A DNA stretch of 25,368 nucleotides from DATBRC01 sp036560485 (lineage in GTDB: Bacteria > Pseudomonadota > Gammaproteobacteria > Burkholderiales > Burkholderiaceae_D), in NCBI GenBank assembly GCA_036560485.1, contig DATBRC010000033.1, forward strand, positions 1 to 25,368. Reading direction: 5' to 3'. Made by a program: the position numbers and the translations under genes. The notes beneath the pieces are model-generated. The model searched no databases. It saw nothing but the letters and a program-made list of their open reading frames with translations, and was not told the DNA's origin. Each line of letters begins with the position of its first letter. The stretch's first letter is position 1. This document shows positions 16,002 to 23,767 of the stretch, one piece after another.

Positions 16002-18812
16002 GTGTCTCTACGTCAAAATTTATTGTTCGAACAAGTCAAGCAGCTCGCCATGGAAAGTGGCGGACGGCCACCTACTGCGCAGCAATGGTCAAAGCTTGTC
16101 AAGCACATTGAGCATGCATTCAATCAAGCCGATAAAGAACGTTCTCAGCTTGAGCATTCGCAAGAAAATTCATCGCGTGAAATGCAAGTGCTATACGAGC
16201 GCATCGCTGAAGCACAACGCATCGCTGGGCTGGGAAACTGGTCTTATGACCGTGTCACGCGTTCAGGAGAATGGTCTGACGAGTGTTTCAGAATTTTTGG
16301 AATTGATCCTTCGCTTCCCATTCCAAATTATCGCGAATTATCTCGCCGAGTTTATAAAGATGATCGTATCCAGGTAAAAGACCGCACCGATGCTGCGCTC
16401 CATGACGGCAAGGATTACGAAATGGAGTTTCGTTTTGTTTTGCCCAATGGTGAAATCCGATGGATACGCTCCATCGGGCATCCGATTAAAAATAACGATG
16501 GAAAAGTAATCCGATTACTCGGCACGGTAATGGATGTGACACGCCGTAAATTGATCGAACTCCGACAGTCGATGGAACATAGCATCACACGTTTACTTGC
16601 GGAGTCGGATTCTCCTGTCGAAGTCATGCCCGAAATCATTCAAACGATATGCGAGACAATGGGGTCAGTTTGTGGCGCGCTATGGACATTGAATAAGCAG
16701 GATGCCTCGCTACATCGTGCTGCCACCTGGTCCATACCTGAGCCTGTAGTCGAGGCGTATTTCCGTGTGACCGAAGATGTGATTACAAAACCATCCAAAG
16801 CAGGCTTGATCAGCCGCACATTGCAGATCGCCAAACCTGTATGGCTATCCGATTTTTCACATGATCCGCATTACCTGCACGCTGCCGGCATAAAGGAATC
16901 GGGGCTACGCGCCGGTTTTACATTTCCGATCCAGGTAGGAGGAGAAGTTCTCGGTGTGATGGAATTTTTCAGTCAGCAAGCGCAAAAAATCGAACCGGAA
17001 ATGCTACAGTCCGCCCATTTCATCGGTCGGCATATCGGGCAATTTTTTCAACGCAAGCAAGCTGAAGATGCGCTCAAGGAAAGCGAAGAACATTTCCGTT
17101 CGCTAGTGGAACAAGCATCGGATAGTTTTTATGTGCATGATACCGAAGGTCGCTTCATCGATGTCAATCAACGCGGCTGTGAAGGTTTGGGCTACAAGCG
17201 CAAAGAACTGCTCAGCATGTCGGTCAAGGACATCGACATTGATTTGTCGATGGATGAACTTAAAAACTTGCCAAGTCAAATTTCAGCCAAGGCGCCCATC
17301 TCAAGAGAAAGCCGGTATCGCCGCAAGGATGGCAGCATCTATCCGGTAGAGATTCGCACAGGGCCGATTGAAATCAACGGCCGTCAGCATCTGCTGTCAC
17401 TGGTGCGCGATGTCACCGAACGCAAGGAAATGCAGGACCATATCCAGCATCTGGCCTATCACGATTCGCTCACCGACTTGCCCAATCGGGCGATGTTCAA
17501 TCGGCATTTGAGCCATGCGATTGCACAAGCGCGACGCCATCGCAAAAAGCTGGCTGTGCTGTTCATTGATCTGGACCGCTTCAAGATTATCAATGACACA
17601 CTCGGCCATGATGCCGGTGACCGCTTGCTGCAGGAAATGGCGCTGCGCCTGTCCTCATCATTACGCAACACCGATCTGGTAGCACGCATGGATAACAACA
17701 ACGATCTTGTTGCACGTCTGGGCGGTGATGAATTTGTCGTGCTGATCGAAGATGCCAGCGACCCAAGCCATATCAGTCACATTGCGCACAAGATTCTCAC
17801 CAACATGGTCGAAGAATTTTTCCTCAATGGGCAATTGGTCCACATCACAGCCAGTATCGGCATCAGCATTTTTCCTGATGACGGGCGTGATGAATTCACG
17901 CTGATGAAACACGCTGACATTGCGATGTATCGCGCCAAGGAAAAAGGTAAAAACAATTACCAATTCTATTCTGCGCAAATGAGCCTGCATACGGCCAATC
18001 AGCTGGCACTGGAATCCAACTTGCGACGCGCGATGGAGCGCAATGAACTGGAATTGCATTACCAGGCAAAAGTTGAAGCACGCAGCGGGCGCATCATTGG
18101 TGTCGAATCGCTGGTGCGCTGGAACCATCCCGATCTGGGATTATTGCTGCCCGATGAATTCATCCCGCTTGCCGAAGAAATCGGCCTGGTCACCAATCTC
18201 TCCAAATGGGTGCTCACGGAAGCATGCCGACAAAACCTTCGGTGGCAAGAGCAAGGCCTGCCGCCATTGCTCATTGCGGTCAATATGTCTGCGCGTCAGT
18301 TCGATGATGATGACGTGTTGGCCGACACTGCACGGATTTTGGAAGAAACGGATATGGACCCTGCTCTGCTTGAGCTGGAGATCACCGAAAGCATGATGAT
18401 GTATAACCCGGATAAGACGATCCAGATTCTTTCCGAGTTACGCAAGATGGGAATCCGGATCGCGATTGACGATTTCGGCATCGGCTACTCTTCACTATCG
18501 CATTTGAAGCAATTCCCGATCGATATCATCAAGATCGATCGTTCCTTCATTCAGGATATACCGGGCGATGAAGCTGATGAAGCAATCACGGCAGCAATCA
18601 TCGCGATGGGCAAGAGCCTGAAAATTACAGTCGTGGCCGAAGGTGTCGAAACCGCACGCCAACTGGAATTTCTCTCCAATCTGAACTGCCAGGAAATCCA
18701 GGGATATCTCTTCAGCAAACCGTTACCTGCGGATGAATTTGCTGTACTCATGTGGAGCAATCTGGAAAAAAATACGTATTTGCCAGTCCTGGAAAATATC
18801 GAAACCAAGTGA
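16002..18812 (+). CDS. PAS-GAF-PAS-GGDEF-EAL cyclic-di-GMP signalling protein
   Basis: The 936-residue soluble protein has a short helical N-terminus and PAS 1 at about 71-183 (AGLGNWSYD to DVTRRK). GAF follows at about 190-350, PAS 2 at about 363-476, GGDEF at about 478-660 and EAL at about 675-925. The diguanylate cyclase signature is intact (GGDEF at 574-578). The phosphodiesterase half keeps its key residues: ESLVR at 702-706 (S in place of A in EAL), NMSARQ, EITES, DDFGIGYSS, KIDRSFI and AEGVET. Both activities are therefore possible. Between RNTD (555-558) and GGDEF there is a duplicated LVAR segment of ten extra residues, which moves the normal RxxD inhibitory site. No membrane segments are present. 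The start is a GTG at 16002 with only a weak GAGA ribosome site; an ATG at 16050 is the alternative. Confidence 0.93.
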   Translation: MSLRQNLLFEQVKQLAMESGGRPPTAQQWSKLVKHIEHAFNQADKERSQLEHSQENSSREMQVLYERIAEAQRIAGLGNWSYDRVTRSGEWSDECFRIFGIDPSLPIPNYRELSRRVYKDDRIQVKDRTDAALHDGKDYEMEFRFVLPNGEIRWIRSIGHPIKNNDGKVIRLLGTVMDVTRRKLIELRQSMEHSITRLLAESDSPVEVMPEIIQTICETMGSVCGALWTLNKQDASLHRAATWSIPEPVVEAYFRVTEDVITKPSKAGLISRTLQIAKPVWLSDFSHDPHYLHAAGIKESGLRAGFTFPIQVGGEVLGVMEFFSQQAQKIEPEMLQSAHFIGRHIGQFFQRKQAEDALKESEEHFRSLVEQASDSFYVHDTEGRFIDVNQRGCEGLGYKRKELLSMSVKDIDIDLSMDELKNLPSQISAKAPISRESRYRRKDGSIYPVEIRTGPIEINGRQHLLSLVRDVTERKEMQDHIQHLAYHDSLTDLPNRAMFNRHLSHAIAQARRHRKKLAVLFIDLDRFKIINDTLGHDAGDRLLQEMALRLSSSLRNTDLVARMDNNNDLVARLGGDEFVVLIEDASDPSHISHIAHKILTNMVEEFFLNGQLVHITASIGISIFPDDGRDEFTLMKHADIAMYRAKEKGKNNYQFYSAQMSLHTANQLALESNLRRAMERNELELHYQAKVEARSGRIIGVESLVRWNHPDLGLLLPDEFIPLAEEIGLVTNLSKWVLTEACRQNLRWQEQGLPPLLIAVNMSARQFDDDDVLADTARILEETDMDPALLELEITESMMMYNPDKTIQILSELRKMGIRIAIDDFGIGYSSLSHLKQFPIDIIKIDRSFIQDIPGDEADEAITAAIIAMGKSLKITVVAEGVETARQLEFLSNLNCQEIQGYLFSKPLPADEFAVLMWSNLEKNTYLPVLENIETK

Positions 18813-18848
18813 CTCTGCAATAAATTGCCAATCGACTGCACAGCAATA

Positions 18849-19304
18849 TTATTTTGGTCTACGCAAAAACATCGCCATCCCTTTAATCGTGGCAACCAAT
18901 TCCCCATGCTGATTCTTTGCATGCCAAATAGTTGTGACAACACCGCGGTCAGGCTTGCTGGTTGATGGACGTGCATCCAACACAGTGGCTGTAACCGTTA
19001 ACGTATCGCCACCACGCACCGGCTTGATCCAGCGGATCTCGTCCACGCCGGGAGAACCCATGCTGGCCGCTTCACTCATATAGCCATCTACAATCGCACG
19101 CATGATCAAACCACAGGTATGCCAACCGCTTGCAATAATGCCGCCGTAAATCGATTGCGCAGCGATCTCCTTGTTCACATGAAATGATTGCGGGTCGAAT
19201 TGTTTGGCAAATTCGATGATCTCTTCTTCTGTAACTGAGCGGGAGCCAAGTTCAATTGTTTTGCCAACTTCAAAGTCTTCGAAATACCATTTTGGCTGTG
19301 ACAT
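18849..19304 (-). CDS. MaoC-like (R)-enoyl-CoA hydratase/dehydratase
   Basis: The 151-residue protein has the single hot-dog fold of MaoC-like dehydratases. The catalytic pair lies in FDPQSFHVN, giving D37 and H42, followed by the ASGWHT segment at 58-63. Family members hydrate trans-2-enoyl-CoA or act on related acyl-CoA thioesters. The gene is convergent with the GGDEF-EAL gene, 36 bp away, and no beta-oxidation partner is adjacent. TesB lies 1.2 kb away on the same strand and also acts on acyl-CoA, but the genes between them run the other way. The family is clear; the substrate is not. Confidence 0.9.
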   Translation of the reverse strand: MSQPKWYFEDFEVGKTIELGSRSVTEEEIIEFAKQFDPQSFHVNKEIAAQSIYGGIIASGWHTCGLIMRAIVDGYMSEAASMGSPGVDEIRWIKPVRGGDTLTVTATVLDARPSTSKPDRGVVTTIWHAKNQHGELVATIKGMAMFLRRPK

Positions 19305-19442
19305 GATTATTCATCCTTATTTAAAAGCACGATCGTTCACATTATTACACAAGAGATTAAAAAGTTCTTGATACTGGATAATGCGAGTAAATCGTTTTAC
19401 GTTAGCCTATCGTCCATAGGCTTGGATATTGAGGAAAATATC

Positions 19443-19697
19443 ATGAGGTCAACACGCGTCACTGCAGCTATTGAACGGCTCAAAGTTCGAAGTGGCAACA
19501 ATCAATACGCAATGGTTCGCACGGCCGAAGGACTGTTCTATCTGATACTGAATTCAAACCCAACGGAGAAATTGTGTGCACCAATGGAGATGGACGATTT
19601 TGTAAAATTTGTTGATGGCTTTGGCCCACAGAAACCTAAACGTGTCAGCAAATTGGACGTTGCATTTGAAAAGCAGCTGACGAAGAAAGCGCCATGA
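19443..19697 (+). CDS. Small uncharacterised protein upstream of a GST gene
   Basis: I do not recognise this protein. The ATG at 19443 is supported by GAGG at 19431-19434, eight bases upstream, so a longer form starting at 19368 was rejected. The 84-residue product is soluble, begins MRSTRVTAAIERLKVRSGN, has a central hydrophobic strand region (YAMVRTAEGLFYLILN) and a lysine-rich tail. Its stop codon overlaps the GST start as ATGA, so the two are translationally coupled and probably cotranscribed. A function linked to the transferase is possible but unsupported by any motif. Confidence 0.65.
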   Translation: MRSTRVTAAIERLKVRSGNNQYAMVRTAEGLFYLILNSNPTEKLCAPMEMDDFVKFVDGFGPQKPKRVSKLDVAFEKQLTKKAP

Positions 19698-20443
19698 CCA
19701 AGAAAACCGCAACCATGCGATATGAGTTGTATTACTGGCCTTCCATTCAGGGCCGTGGAGAATTCATACGTCTGGCGTTGGAAGAAGCCGATGCCGATTA
19801 CATTGATGTTGCACGTATGTCGGATCATCGTGGAAAAGGCATGCCGGCATTGATGCATTATCTGGAAGATACAAACATCGCATATCCGCCTTTCGCTCCA
19901 CCATTTTTAAAAGCTGGCGATCAGATCATTGCGCAGACAGCGAATATATTACTGTTCCTAGGCGAACGTTTGAATATGGCACCGAATGAAGAAGCGGGAC
20001 GGTTATGGGCACATCAATTGCAGCTCACTATTGCCGATATGGTGACTGAAGTACACGACACACATCACCCGATAGCAAGCAGCTTGTACTACAAGGATCA
20101 AAAACCGGAAGCACTGCGGCGCGCGGAAAATTTTACGACGGAACGCATACCAAAATTTTTAGAATATTTCGAAAGCATCCTGGAACGCAATCCTGATGGC
20201 AATGACTACATGGTCGGCAATACGTTGTCGTACGTTGATCTGTCGATTTTCCAGATGATAGCGGGCTTACGCTACGCATTTCCACGCACGATGAAACGTA
20301 TCGAATCGGAATATCCACTCTTGATCGCATTGCATGACAGAGTGGCGCTCCGCCCTCATATCGCACGTTATCTGGCTTCTGACCGACGGCTTCCATTCAA
20401 TCAGCAAGGGATTTTTCGGCACTACAAGGAGCTCGATCCATAA
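19694..20443 (+). CDS. Glutathione S-transferase family protein
   Basis: The 249-residue product has the two-domain GST layout. The N-terminal thioredoxin-like domain contains LYYWPSIQGRGEFIRLAL, with Y13/Y14 at the usual catalytic tyrosine position, and IIAQTANILLFLGERL as the glutathione gamma-glutamyl contact region. The C-terminal helical domain (about 95-240) contains GNTLSYVDLSIFQMI, the N-capping box motif of GSTs. This pattern resembles sigma- or alpha-type GSTs and conjugation of electrophiles with glutathione is the expected reaction; the substrate is unknown. The start at 19694 overlaps the upstream gene by four bases; MRYELYYWP at 19715 is an alternative start. A SerB-like or TesB-like role is excluded by fold. 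Confidence 0.87.
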   Translation: MTKKTATMRYELYYWPSIQGRGEFIRLALEEADADYIDVARMSDHRGKGMPALMHYLEDTNIAYPPFAPPFLKAGDQIIAQTANILLFLGERLNMAPNEEAGRLWAHQLQLTIADMVTEVHDTHHPIASSLYYKDQKPEALRRAENFTTERIPKFLEYFESILERNPDGNDYMVGNTLSYVDLSIFQMIAGLRYAFPRTMKRIESEYPLLIALHDRVALRPHIARYLASDRRLPFNQQGIFRHYKELDP

Positions 20444-20466
20444 AGCCGTGCAATACGTTCTTTACA

Positions 20467-21333
20467 TCAGTCCTTGGTTTTATCGCGCATCCGGATTAAC
20501 CCTTCTTGTGCGACAGTAGCAACCAACACACCACTCCTGTTATAAACATGAGCCATGCTCAATCCTCTGCCGCCTGATGCATTGGCGCTTTCCATTGCAA
20601 ACAACAACCACTCATCCATCCTGAATGGACGATGAAACCAAATCGTATGGTCGAGACTGGCGATTTGCAAGCGCGGATCATTAACCAACACGCCATGCGG
20701 CTGAAGCGCAGTCCATAACAGTCCGTAATCCGACACATAAGCGAATAAGGTTTCGTGCACGACAGGATCCTCTGCCAACGGCAGCGGCGACCGAATCCAA
20801 ACGTTCTTGTGCGTGCCGCGTGATGGATTAGAAAAAAGGTCACCGTCACCATCAAGCCGAAAATCCACAGGTACGGCCCGAACCACCAGATTCACATTTG
20901 CGCCGCTATGCTCTTTCAGCACGATACTGGACTTCAACGATTCCGGATCAGTGCATTGCGGCATTGGTTTCTGATGCGACAGCCCTTCCTCCATTTCCTG
21001 GAACGAAACGGACATCACAAATAATCGACGTCCCTCCTGAAAAGCGACTACACGGCGTGTGCTAAAGCTGCCACCGTCACGCACACGCTCGACCTCATAC
21101 TCAATAGGCAATCGATGATTACCCGGCAAAATGAATAACGAATGCAACGAGTTCGGGCGTCGTCCCTGCACTGTCATGCTGGCAGCAGCCAGGCCTTGTC
21201 CTAATACTTGGCCGCCAAAAACATTGCGGCTTCCCATAAAGTGACTCTGCCCTCGAAATCGATCTGTATCGATTTGCTCAATCTGCAGGAGATCCAGCAC
21301 CTCTTGTGTGTTATACAAATTTTTATCAGACAT
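20467..21333 (-). CDS. tesB: Acyl-CoA thioesterase II
   Basis: The 288-residue product has the double hot-dog fold of TesB, which hydrolyses medium- and long-chain acyl-CoA. Domain 1 contains FGGQVLGQGLAAA (39-51) and SLHSLFILPG (62-71). Domain 2 contains SLDHTIWFHRPF (226-237) with D228, and ANASGGRG (250-257). VAQEGLIR (274-281) carries Q276. D228 and Q276 are at the positions of the aspartate and glutamine of the E. coli catalytic triad. Length matches the family. The gene is convergent with the GST gene 23 bp away. Upstream is a long AT-rich intergenic region shared with the divergent PEP-CTERM gene. Confidence 0.95.
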   Translation of the reverse strand: MSDKNLYNTQEVLDLLQIEQIDTDRFRGQSHFMGSRNVFGGQVLGQGLAAASMTVQGRRPNSLHSLFILPGNHRLPIEYEVERVRDGGSFSTRRVVAFQEGRRLFVMSVSFQEMEEGLSHQKPMPQCTDPESLKSSIVLKEHSGANVNLVVRAVPVDFRLDGDGDLFSNPSRGTHKNVWIRSPLPLAEDPVVHETLFAYVSDYGLLWTALQPHGVLVNDPRLQIASLDHTIWFHRPFRMDEWLLFAMESANASGGRGLSMAHVYNRSGVLVATVAQEGLIRMRDKTKD

Positions 21334-21562
21334 ATGGTCTGGCCTTGAATAGTTACGGGCTCAAATAACTTTAACCGATATTCAAGCTTTCATTCATCCT
21401 GCAGTCTCGGCTTTTTCTTATCACGCGTTCTCAACGAATAACTTATGGCTGCTATCTATGCAAAAACAGGAACAACTTTGTTCATTAACCTTGATGGCAT
21501 AAGCATATTTTCGTTAAGACTTCCTGCTTCTATCAGGCAGTGTTTTTTGGTTCATTAACCAT

Positions 21563-21593
21563 ATTATTTGATCGCTTCATCTGATCAAATAAT
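21563..21593. repeat. 11-bp perfect inverted repeat, candidate activator site
   Basis: ATTATTTGATC pairs with GATCAAATAAT across nine bases. It lies about 120-150 bp upstream of the sigma-54-like promoter, a normal distance for an enhancer-binding protein site. It is not followed by a T-tract that would make it a terminator. Confidence 0.5.
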
Positions 21594-21713
21594 GATTCAA
21601 AGAAACTGATAGTTACTCAATAGTAAAAAGTTAAGTCGAAATATTTTACAATTCACCTCTCTTGTGAAAGATGGTCTACATCTAAGCAATTGATTTATAT
21701 AAATTTAATATCA

Positions 21714-21729
21714 TGGAATGGTATTTGCT
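21714..21729 (+). promoter_or_regulatory. Sigma-54 (RpoN)-like promoter of the PEP-CTERM gene
   Basis: TGGAATGGTATTTGCT matches the -24/-12 pattern: GG and GC are separated by ten bases, and the TTGCT part is exact. The -24 half is imperfect (TGGAAT against TGGCAC). Initiation near 21740 would give a leader of about 85 nt. PEP-CTERM genes in related betaproteobacteria are known to depend on RpoN and the PrsK-PrsR system, which supports the call. Confidence 0.6.
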
Positions 21730-21816
21730 TTATACAAAATGCTACATTCTGCTGCCGACTTTTTAATTGATTTGCTTTGTATCAACTACAACATTCAGTT
21801 ATCGACTTTTAATTAA
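21724..21816 (+). repeat. Imperfect tandem repeat upstream of the PEP-CTERM gene
   Basis: Unit 1 (21724-21770, 47 bp) and unit 2 (21771-21816, 46 bp) are directly adjacent and about three-quarters identical. Both begin TTTGCTTT, have ACATTC in the middle and end with CGACTTTT(T)AATT. Unit 1 begins within the -12 part of the promoter; only unit 1 has a matching -24 element. Confidence 0.65.
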
Positions 21817-21824
21817 GGGAAATT

Positions 21825-22460
21825 ATGAAAACATTAAAGTTATCACTTATCACAGGTATCTTCGCGATGGCCGCGTTGGTGTCCACAACTGCATCAGCCA
21901 CCGTAACTCCAATGGGAGTAGACGCTGGGACATCAGGCATTTGCCCGAAAACTGCGGGACATACAAATGCCGGCGGCGGCGGATTAGGAAATGCAACTGA
22001 CTGTAATCTTTTCATTACTTTCAATGCTAATGGCAGCATCACGACTACAGCTGGACCTCAAACCACCTTCGATAGTATCGAAGATGCGTTGGTCGGCGTA
22101 ATCAATAATAGCGGCCATGCGATTACAAGCTTTGCGCTGACAGGCACAAATATTTTCGAATTTGATGGCGATGGAATCGACCTCTACACTCTGCTCGGCG
22201 GCGTAACCCACAACATCGCATCCACCGTTGGCGATACAAGCGGCTACGGCGGTTACGATGCATTCTTCACCATCACCAACGTAAATAGCGGCGTTGTCAA
22301 CTTCGGTCATGGCGGTATCGGCAATGGACAAACAGACTTCTTCTCGCTTGAAGAGCCTGCTAGTTTGAATTTGGTAGTAACAGTCCCAGAACCAGAAACC
22401 CTTGCTCTGCTTGGCATTGGCCTGTTGGGCTTTGCAGCAGCACGTCGTCGCAAACAGTAA
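21825..22460 (+). CDS. PEP-CTERM sorting domain surface protein
   Basis: The 211-residue product has a classical signal peptide (residues 1 to about 25, with an ASA cleavage motif), a Gly/Thr/Asn-rich middle region of about 160 residues without catalytic motifs, and a C-terminal PEP-CTERM tail at 187-211. The tail shows VPEP, a hydrophobic segment, then RRRKQ. Such proteins are exported, processed by exosortase EpsH/XrtA in the inner membrane, and take part in exopolysaccharide-associated surface structures or flocs. The exosortase is not in this window. AAGGGA at 21816-21821 is the ribosome site. A terminator follows 18 bp after the stop, so the gene is monocistronic. The PEP-CTERM call is firm; the role of the middle domain is unknown. 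Confidence 0.92.
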   Translation: MKTLKLSLITGIFAMAALVSTTASATVTPMGVDAGTSGICPKTAGHTNAGGGGLGNATDCNLFITFNANGSITTTAGPQTTFDSIEDALVGVINNSGHAITSFALTGTNIFEFDGDGIDLYTLLGGVTHNIASTVGDTSGYGGYDAFFTITNVNSGVVNFGHGGIGNGQTDFFSLEEPASLNLVVTVPEPETLALLGIGLLGFAAARRRKQ

Positions 22461-22478
22461 TTTTATTACTGATCTACT

Positions 22479-22506
22479 AAAACCCCGCTTAGGCGGGGTT
22501 TTTTAT
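22479..22506 (+). terminator. Terminator of the PEP-CTERM gene
   Basis: AACCCCGC-TTAG-GCGGGGTT forms a perfect 8-bp stem (22481-22500) followed by a T-run to 22506, 18 bp after the stop codon. Confidence 0.92.
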
Positions 22507-22744
22507 TGCGGAAGCATTTATTCATTTTAATATTGAGAATCCGGGTATTTAAATCCGGAGCAACAGTTCAGATTTTAGGTGTGCAAATGAATTCTAGAGA
22601 TTATTCGAAGCTCGAAGCATCTTGTGCAAGCTTAGCCTGGAATAGCTGTCAAGTTGTCATGCTGCATTGAAACGCAATCCATATCACTAAACCATGCGCC
22701 GACAATGAAAGCATATTTGCTTCGATATCGTCGAGACACCAATC

Positions 22745-22957
22745 CTAGCGTAATAAAAGCGTGGTAGTTTCCCACCGGGCAAAATCCAACAGGGAGTCGA
22801 CTTGTTTTTCTGCGCGTTTTGCTATTTGTTTTTTTACTGTCTTTTTTGGAGTGTCTTGCACAAGCGTTCCAGCGTTAACCCAAAAGAGAAAAACTGCAGC
22901 AAGTACACCAAATGAAACGATGAGAATAAATACCATTAATGTTTGAGCAAATGCCAT
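22745..22957 (-). CDS. Small single-pass membrane protein
   Basis: I do not recognise this protein. The start at 22957 (MAFAQTLMVFILIV) is supported by AAGGAG on the minus strand (22964-22969), six bases upstream, so a 127-residue version starting at 23128 was rejected. The 70-residue product has one N-terminal membrane helix (about residues 5-28), then a basic, probably cytoplasmic stretch (PKKTVKKQIAKRAEKQ) and a short C-terminal segment. The frame is otherwise unremarkable. It is upstream of nothing obvious on its strand and the intergenic DNA to its left (22508-22744) shows no feature. Confidence 0.6.
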   Translation of the reverse strand: MAFAQTLMVFILIVSFGVLAAVFLFWVNAGTLVQDTPKKTVKKQIAKRAEKQVDSLLDFARWETTTLLLR

Positions 22958-23349
22958 GATTAACTCCTTAATGAAAATACCCCGATAACCACTATCAATT
23001 GTTAAACATTGTAAATTATTTTTTTCCACATGGAAATTAATTACAAGAATTAATATCAATACAACAACAATTTGTTGGAAATACGCAAATAATCTCTTAT
23101 TACGATTTGTGTCACAGGCATTAAGCAAGAAAAATGAAAGAACCGAAAAAGACCAATCCGTAATGTTCAGACTCTGATTTCCACTATGCGGATCAAAAGC
23201 GTGCTCTACGGATGCGAAAGGGAAATTTCGGTAGTAGCAAGCCAGTCGGCATCTACCTTAAATCCAATATTCCTGGATTCTGATTGCCGGATATTTTCAA
23301 TTGGTAGGCACAATATGCTGGCTTAAAAGCGCTACTGTGTTCAAAGATA
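22958..23349. other. Intergenic DNA without a supported gene
   Basis: This 392-bp stretch between the small membrane protein and tRNA-Leu contains the ribosome site of the former (22964-22969). A small hairpin, AATCCA-ATATTCC-TGGATT, lies near 23260-23280. The in-frame extension of the small protein runs through part of it but lacks start support. I see no terminator for tRNA-Leu and nothing else I can name. Confidence 0.5.
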
Positions 23350-23442
23350 TGGTGCCCGAGACCGGAATTGAACCGGTACGCCCCTTTTCAGGTAAGCGGC
23401 GGATTTTAAGTCCGCTGTGTCTACCAATTTCACCACTCGGGC
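23350..23442 (-). tRNA. tRNA-Leu (anticodon UAA)
   Basis: The 93-nt class II tRNA has acceptor arms GCCCGAG and CTCGGGC, an encoded A-CCA end, a T arm with GGTTCAATTCC and a long variable arm. The anticodon loop is CTTAAAA, giving UAA, which reads UUA and UUG. It corresponds in position to leuZ of E. coli. Confidence 0.96.
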
Positions 23443-23471
23443 AATACGTTCACTTGAGAAGAGACGTAAGT

Positions 23472-23493
23472 AAAAAAAGCGCCGTGGCGCTTT
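23472..23493 (-). terminator. Terminator-like hairpin between tRNA-Cys and tRNA-Leu
   Basis: On the minus strand AAAGCGCC-AC-GGCGCTTT is followed by seven T (23472-23478), a strong intrinsic terminator shape 10 bases after the tRNA-Cys CCA end. tRNA-Leu begins only 29 bases further on and has no visible promoter of its own, so partial read-through or processing may occur here. Confidence 0.7.
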
Positions 23494-23502
23494 CCAAAAA
23501 AC

Positions 23503-23576
23503 TGGAGGCGGGAATCGGAGTCGAACCGATCTAAAAGGATTTGCAGTCCTCTACATAACCGCTTTGTTATCCCGCC
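23503..23576 (-). tRNA. tRNA-Cys (anticodon GCA)
   Basis: The 74-nt tRNA has acceptor arms GGCGGGA and TCCCGCC, an encoded CCA and the anticodon loop CTGCAAA, giving GCA. It corresponds to cysT of E. coli in the same neighbourhood. Confidence 0.96.
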
Positions 23577-23586
23577 ACGGGTGCGT

Positions 23587-23592
23587 ATTGTA
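23587..23592 (-). promoter_or_regulatory. -10 box of tRNA-Cys
   Basis: On the minus strand TACAAT is followed by ACGCACC, the same block that follows the -10 of tRNA-Gly. The -35 is weak. Initiation near 23580 would be a few bases before the mature 5' end at 23576. Confidence 0.45.
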
Positions 23593-23733
23593 ACTGTGAA
23601 TTCAACAAATTGCTGACCACAATTACCGCGATCAAAATATTCTAACAGCTATTACAGCATACGATTGGAAGTCGCTTGACTCCTTCCAAATCCAAATCAA
23701 TTGGAGAACGTCTGAGTTTCTACATTCTCCAAT

Positions 23734-23760
23734 AAAAAAAGGAAGCATCTCAGCTTCCTT
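23734..23760 (-). terminator. Terminator after tRNA-Gly
   Basis: On the minus strand AAGGAAGC-TGAGAT-GCTTCCTT (23739-23760) is followed by a T-run (23734-23740), eight bases after the tRNA-Gly CCA end. A second inverted repeat (ATTGGAGAA at 23700-23708 with TTCTCCAAT at 23725-23733) follows without a T-tract. Confidence 0.85.
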
Positions 23761-23767
23761 CTATATT

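Larger units (their letters stand above)
21334..21824. promoter_or_regulatory. Long AT-rich control region between tesB and the PEP-CTERM gene
   Basis: These 491 bases contain no credible gene. They hold a pair of 11-bp direct repeats GTTCATTAACC (21480-21490 and 21550-21560) and an 11-bp inverted repeat ATTATTTGATC/GATCAAATAAT (21563-21573 and 21583-21593, 9-nt loop). A sigma-54-like promoter lies at 21714-21729. An imperfect tandem repeat of 47 and 46 bp at 21724-21816 touches the PEP-CTERM ribosome site. Such density of symmetry suggests one or more regulator-binding sites. Confidence 0.6.

Noticed and set aside
15896..16111. 71-residue frame overlapping the GGDEF-EAL start
   Set aside because: It overlaps the conserved N-terminus in another frame and shows no ribosome site or domain.
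22958..23128. 57-residue N-terminal extension of the small membrane protein
   Set aside because: AAGGAG at 22964-22969 sits six bases before the start at 22957; the extension has no ribosome site and adds an unrelated hydrophobic stretch.
23700..23733. Inverted repeat ATTGGAGAA/TTCTCCAAT beyond the tRNA-Gly terminator, considered as an attachment site
   Set aside because: No tRNA-end duplication, integrase or flanking foreign DNA is present; it is probably a secondary hairpin.
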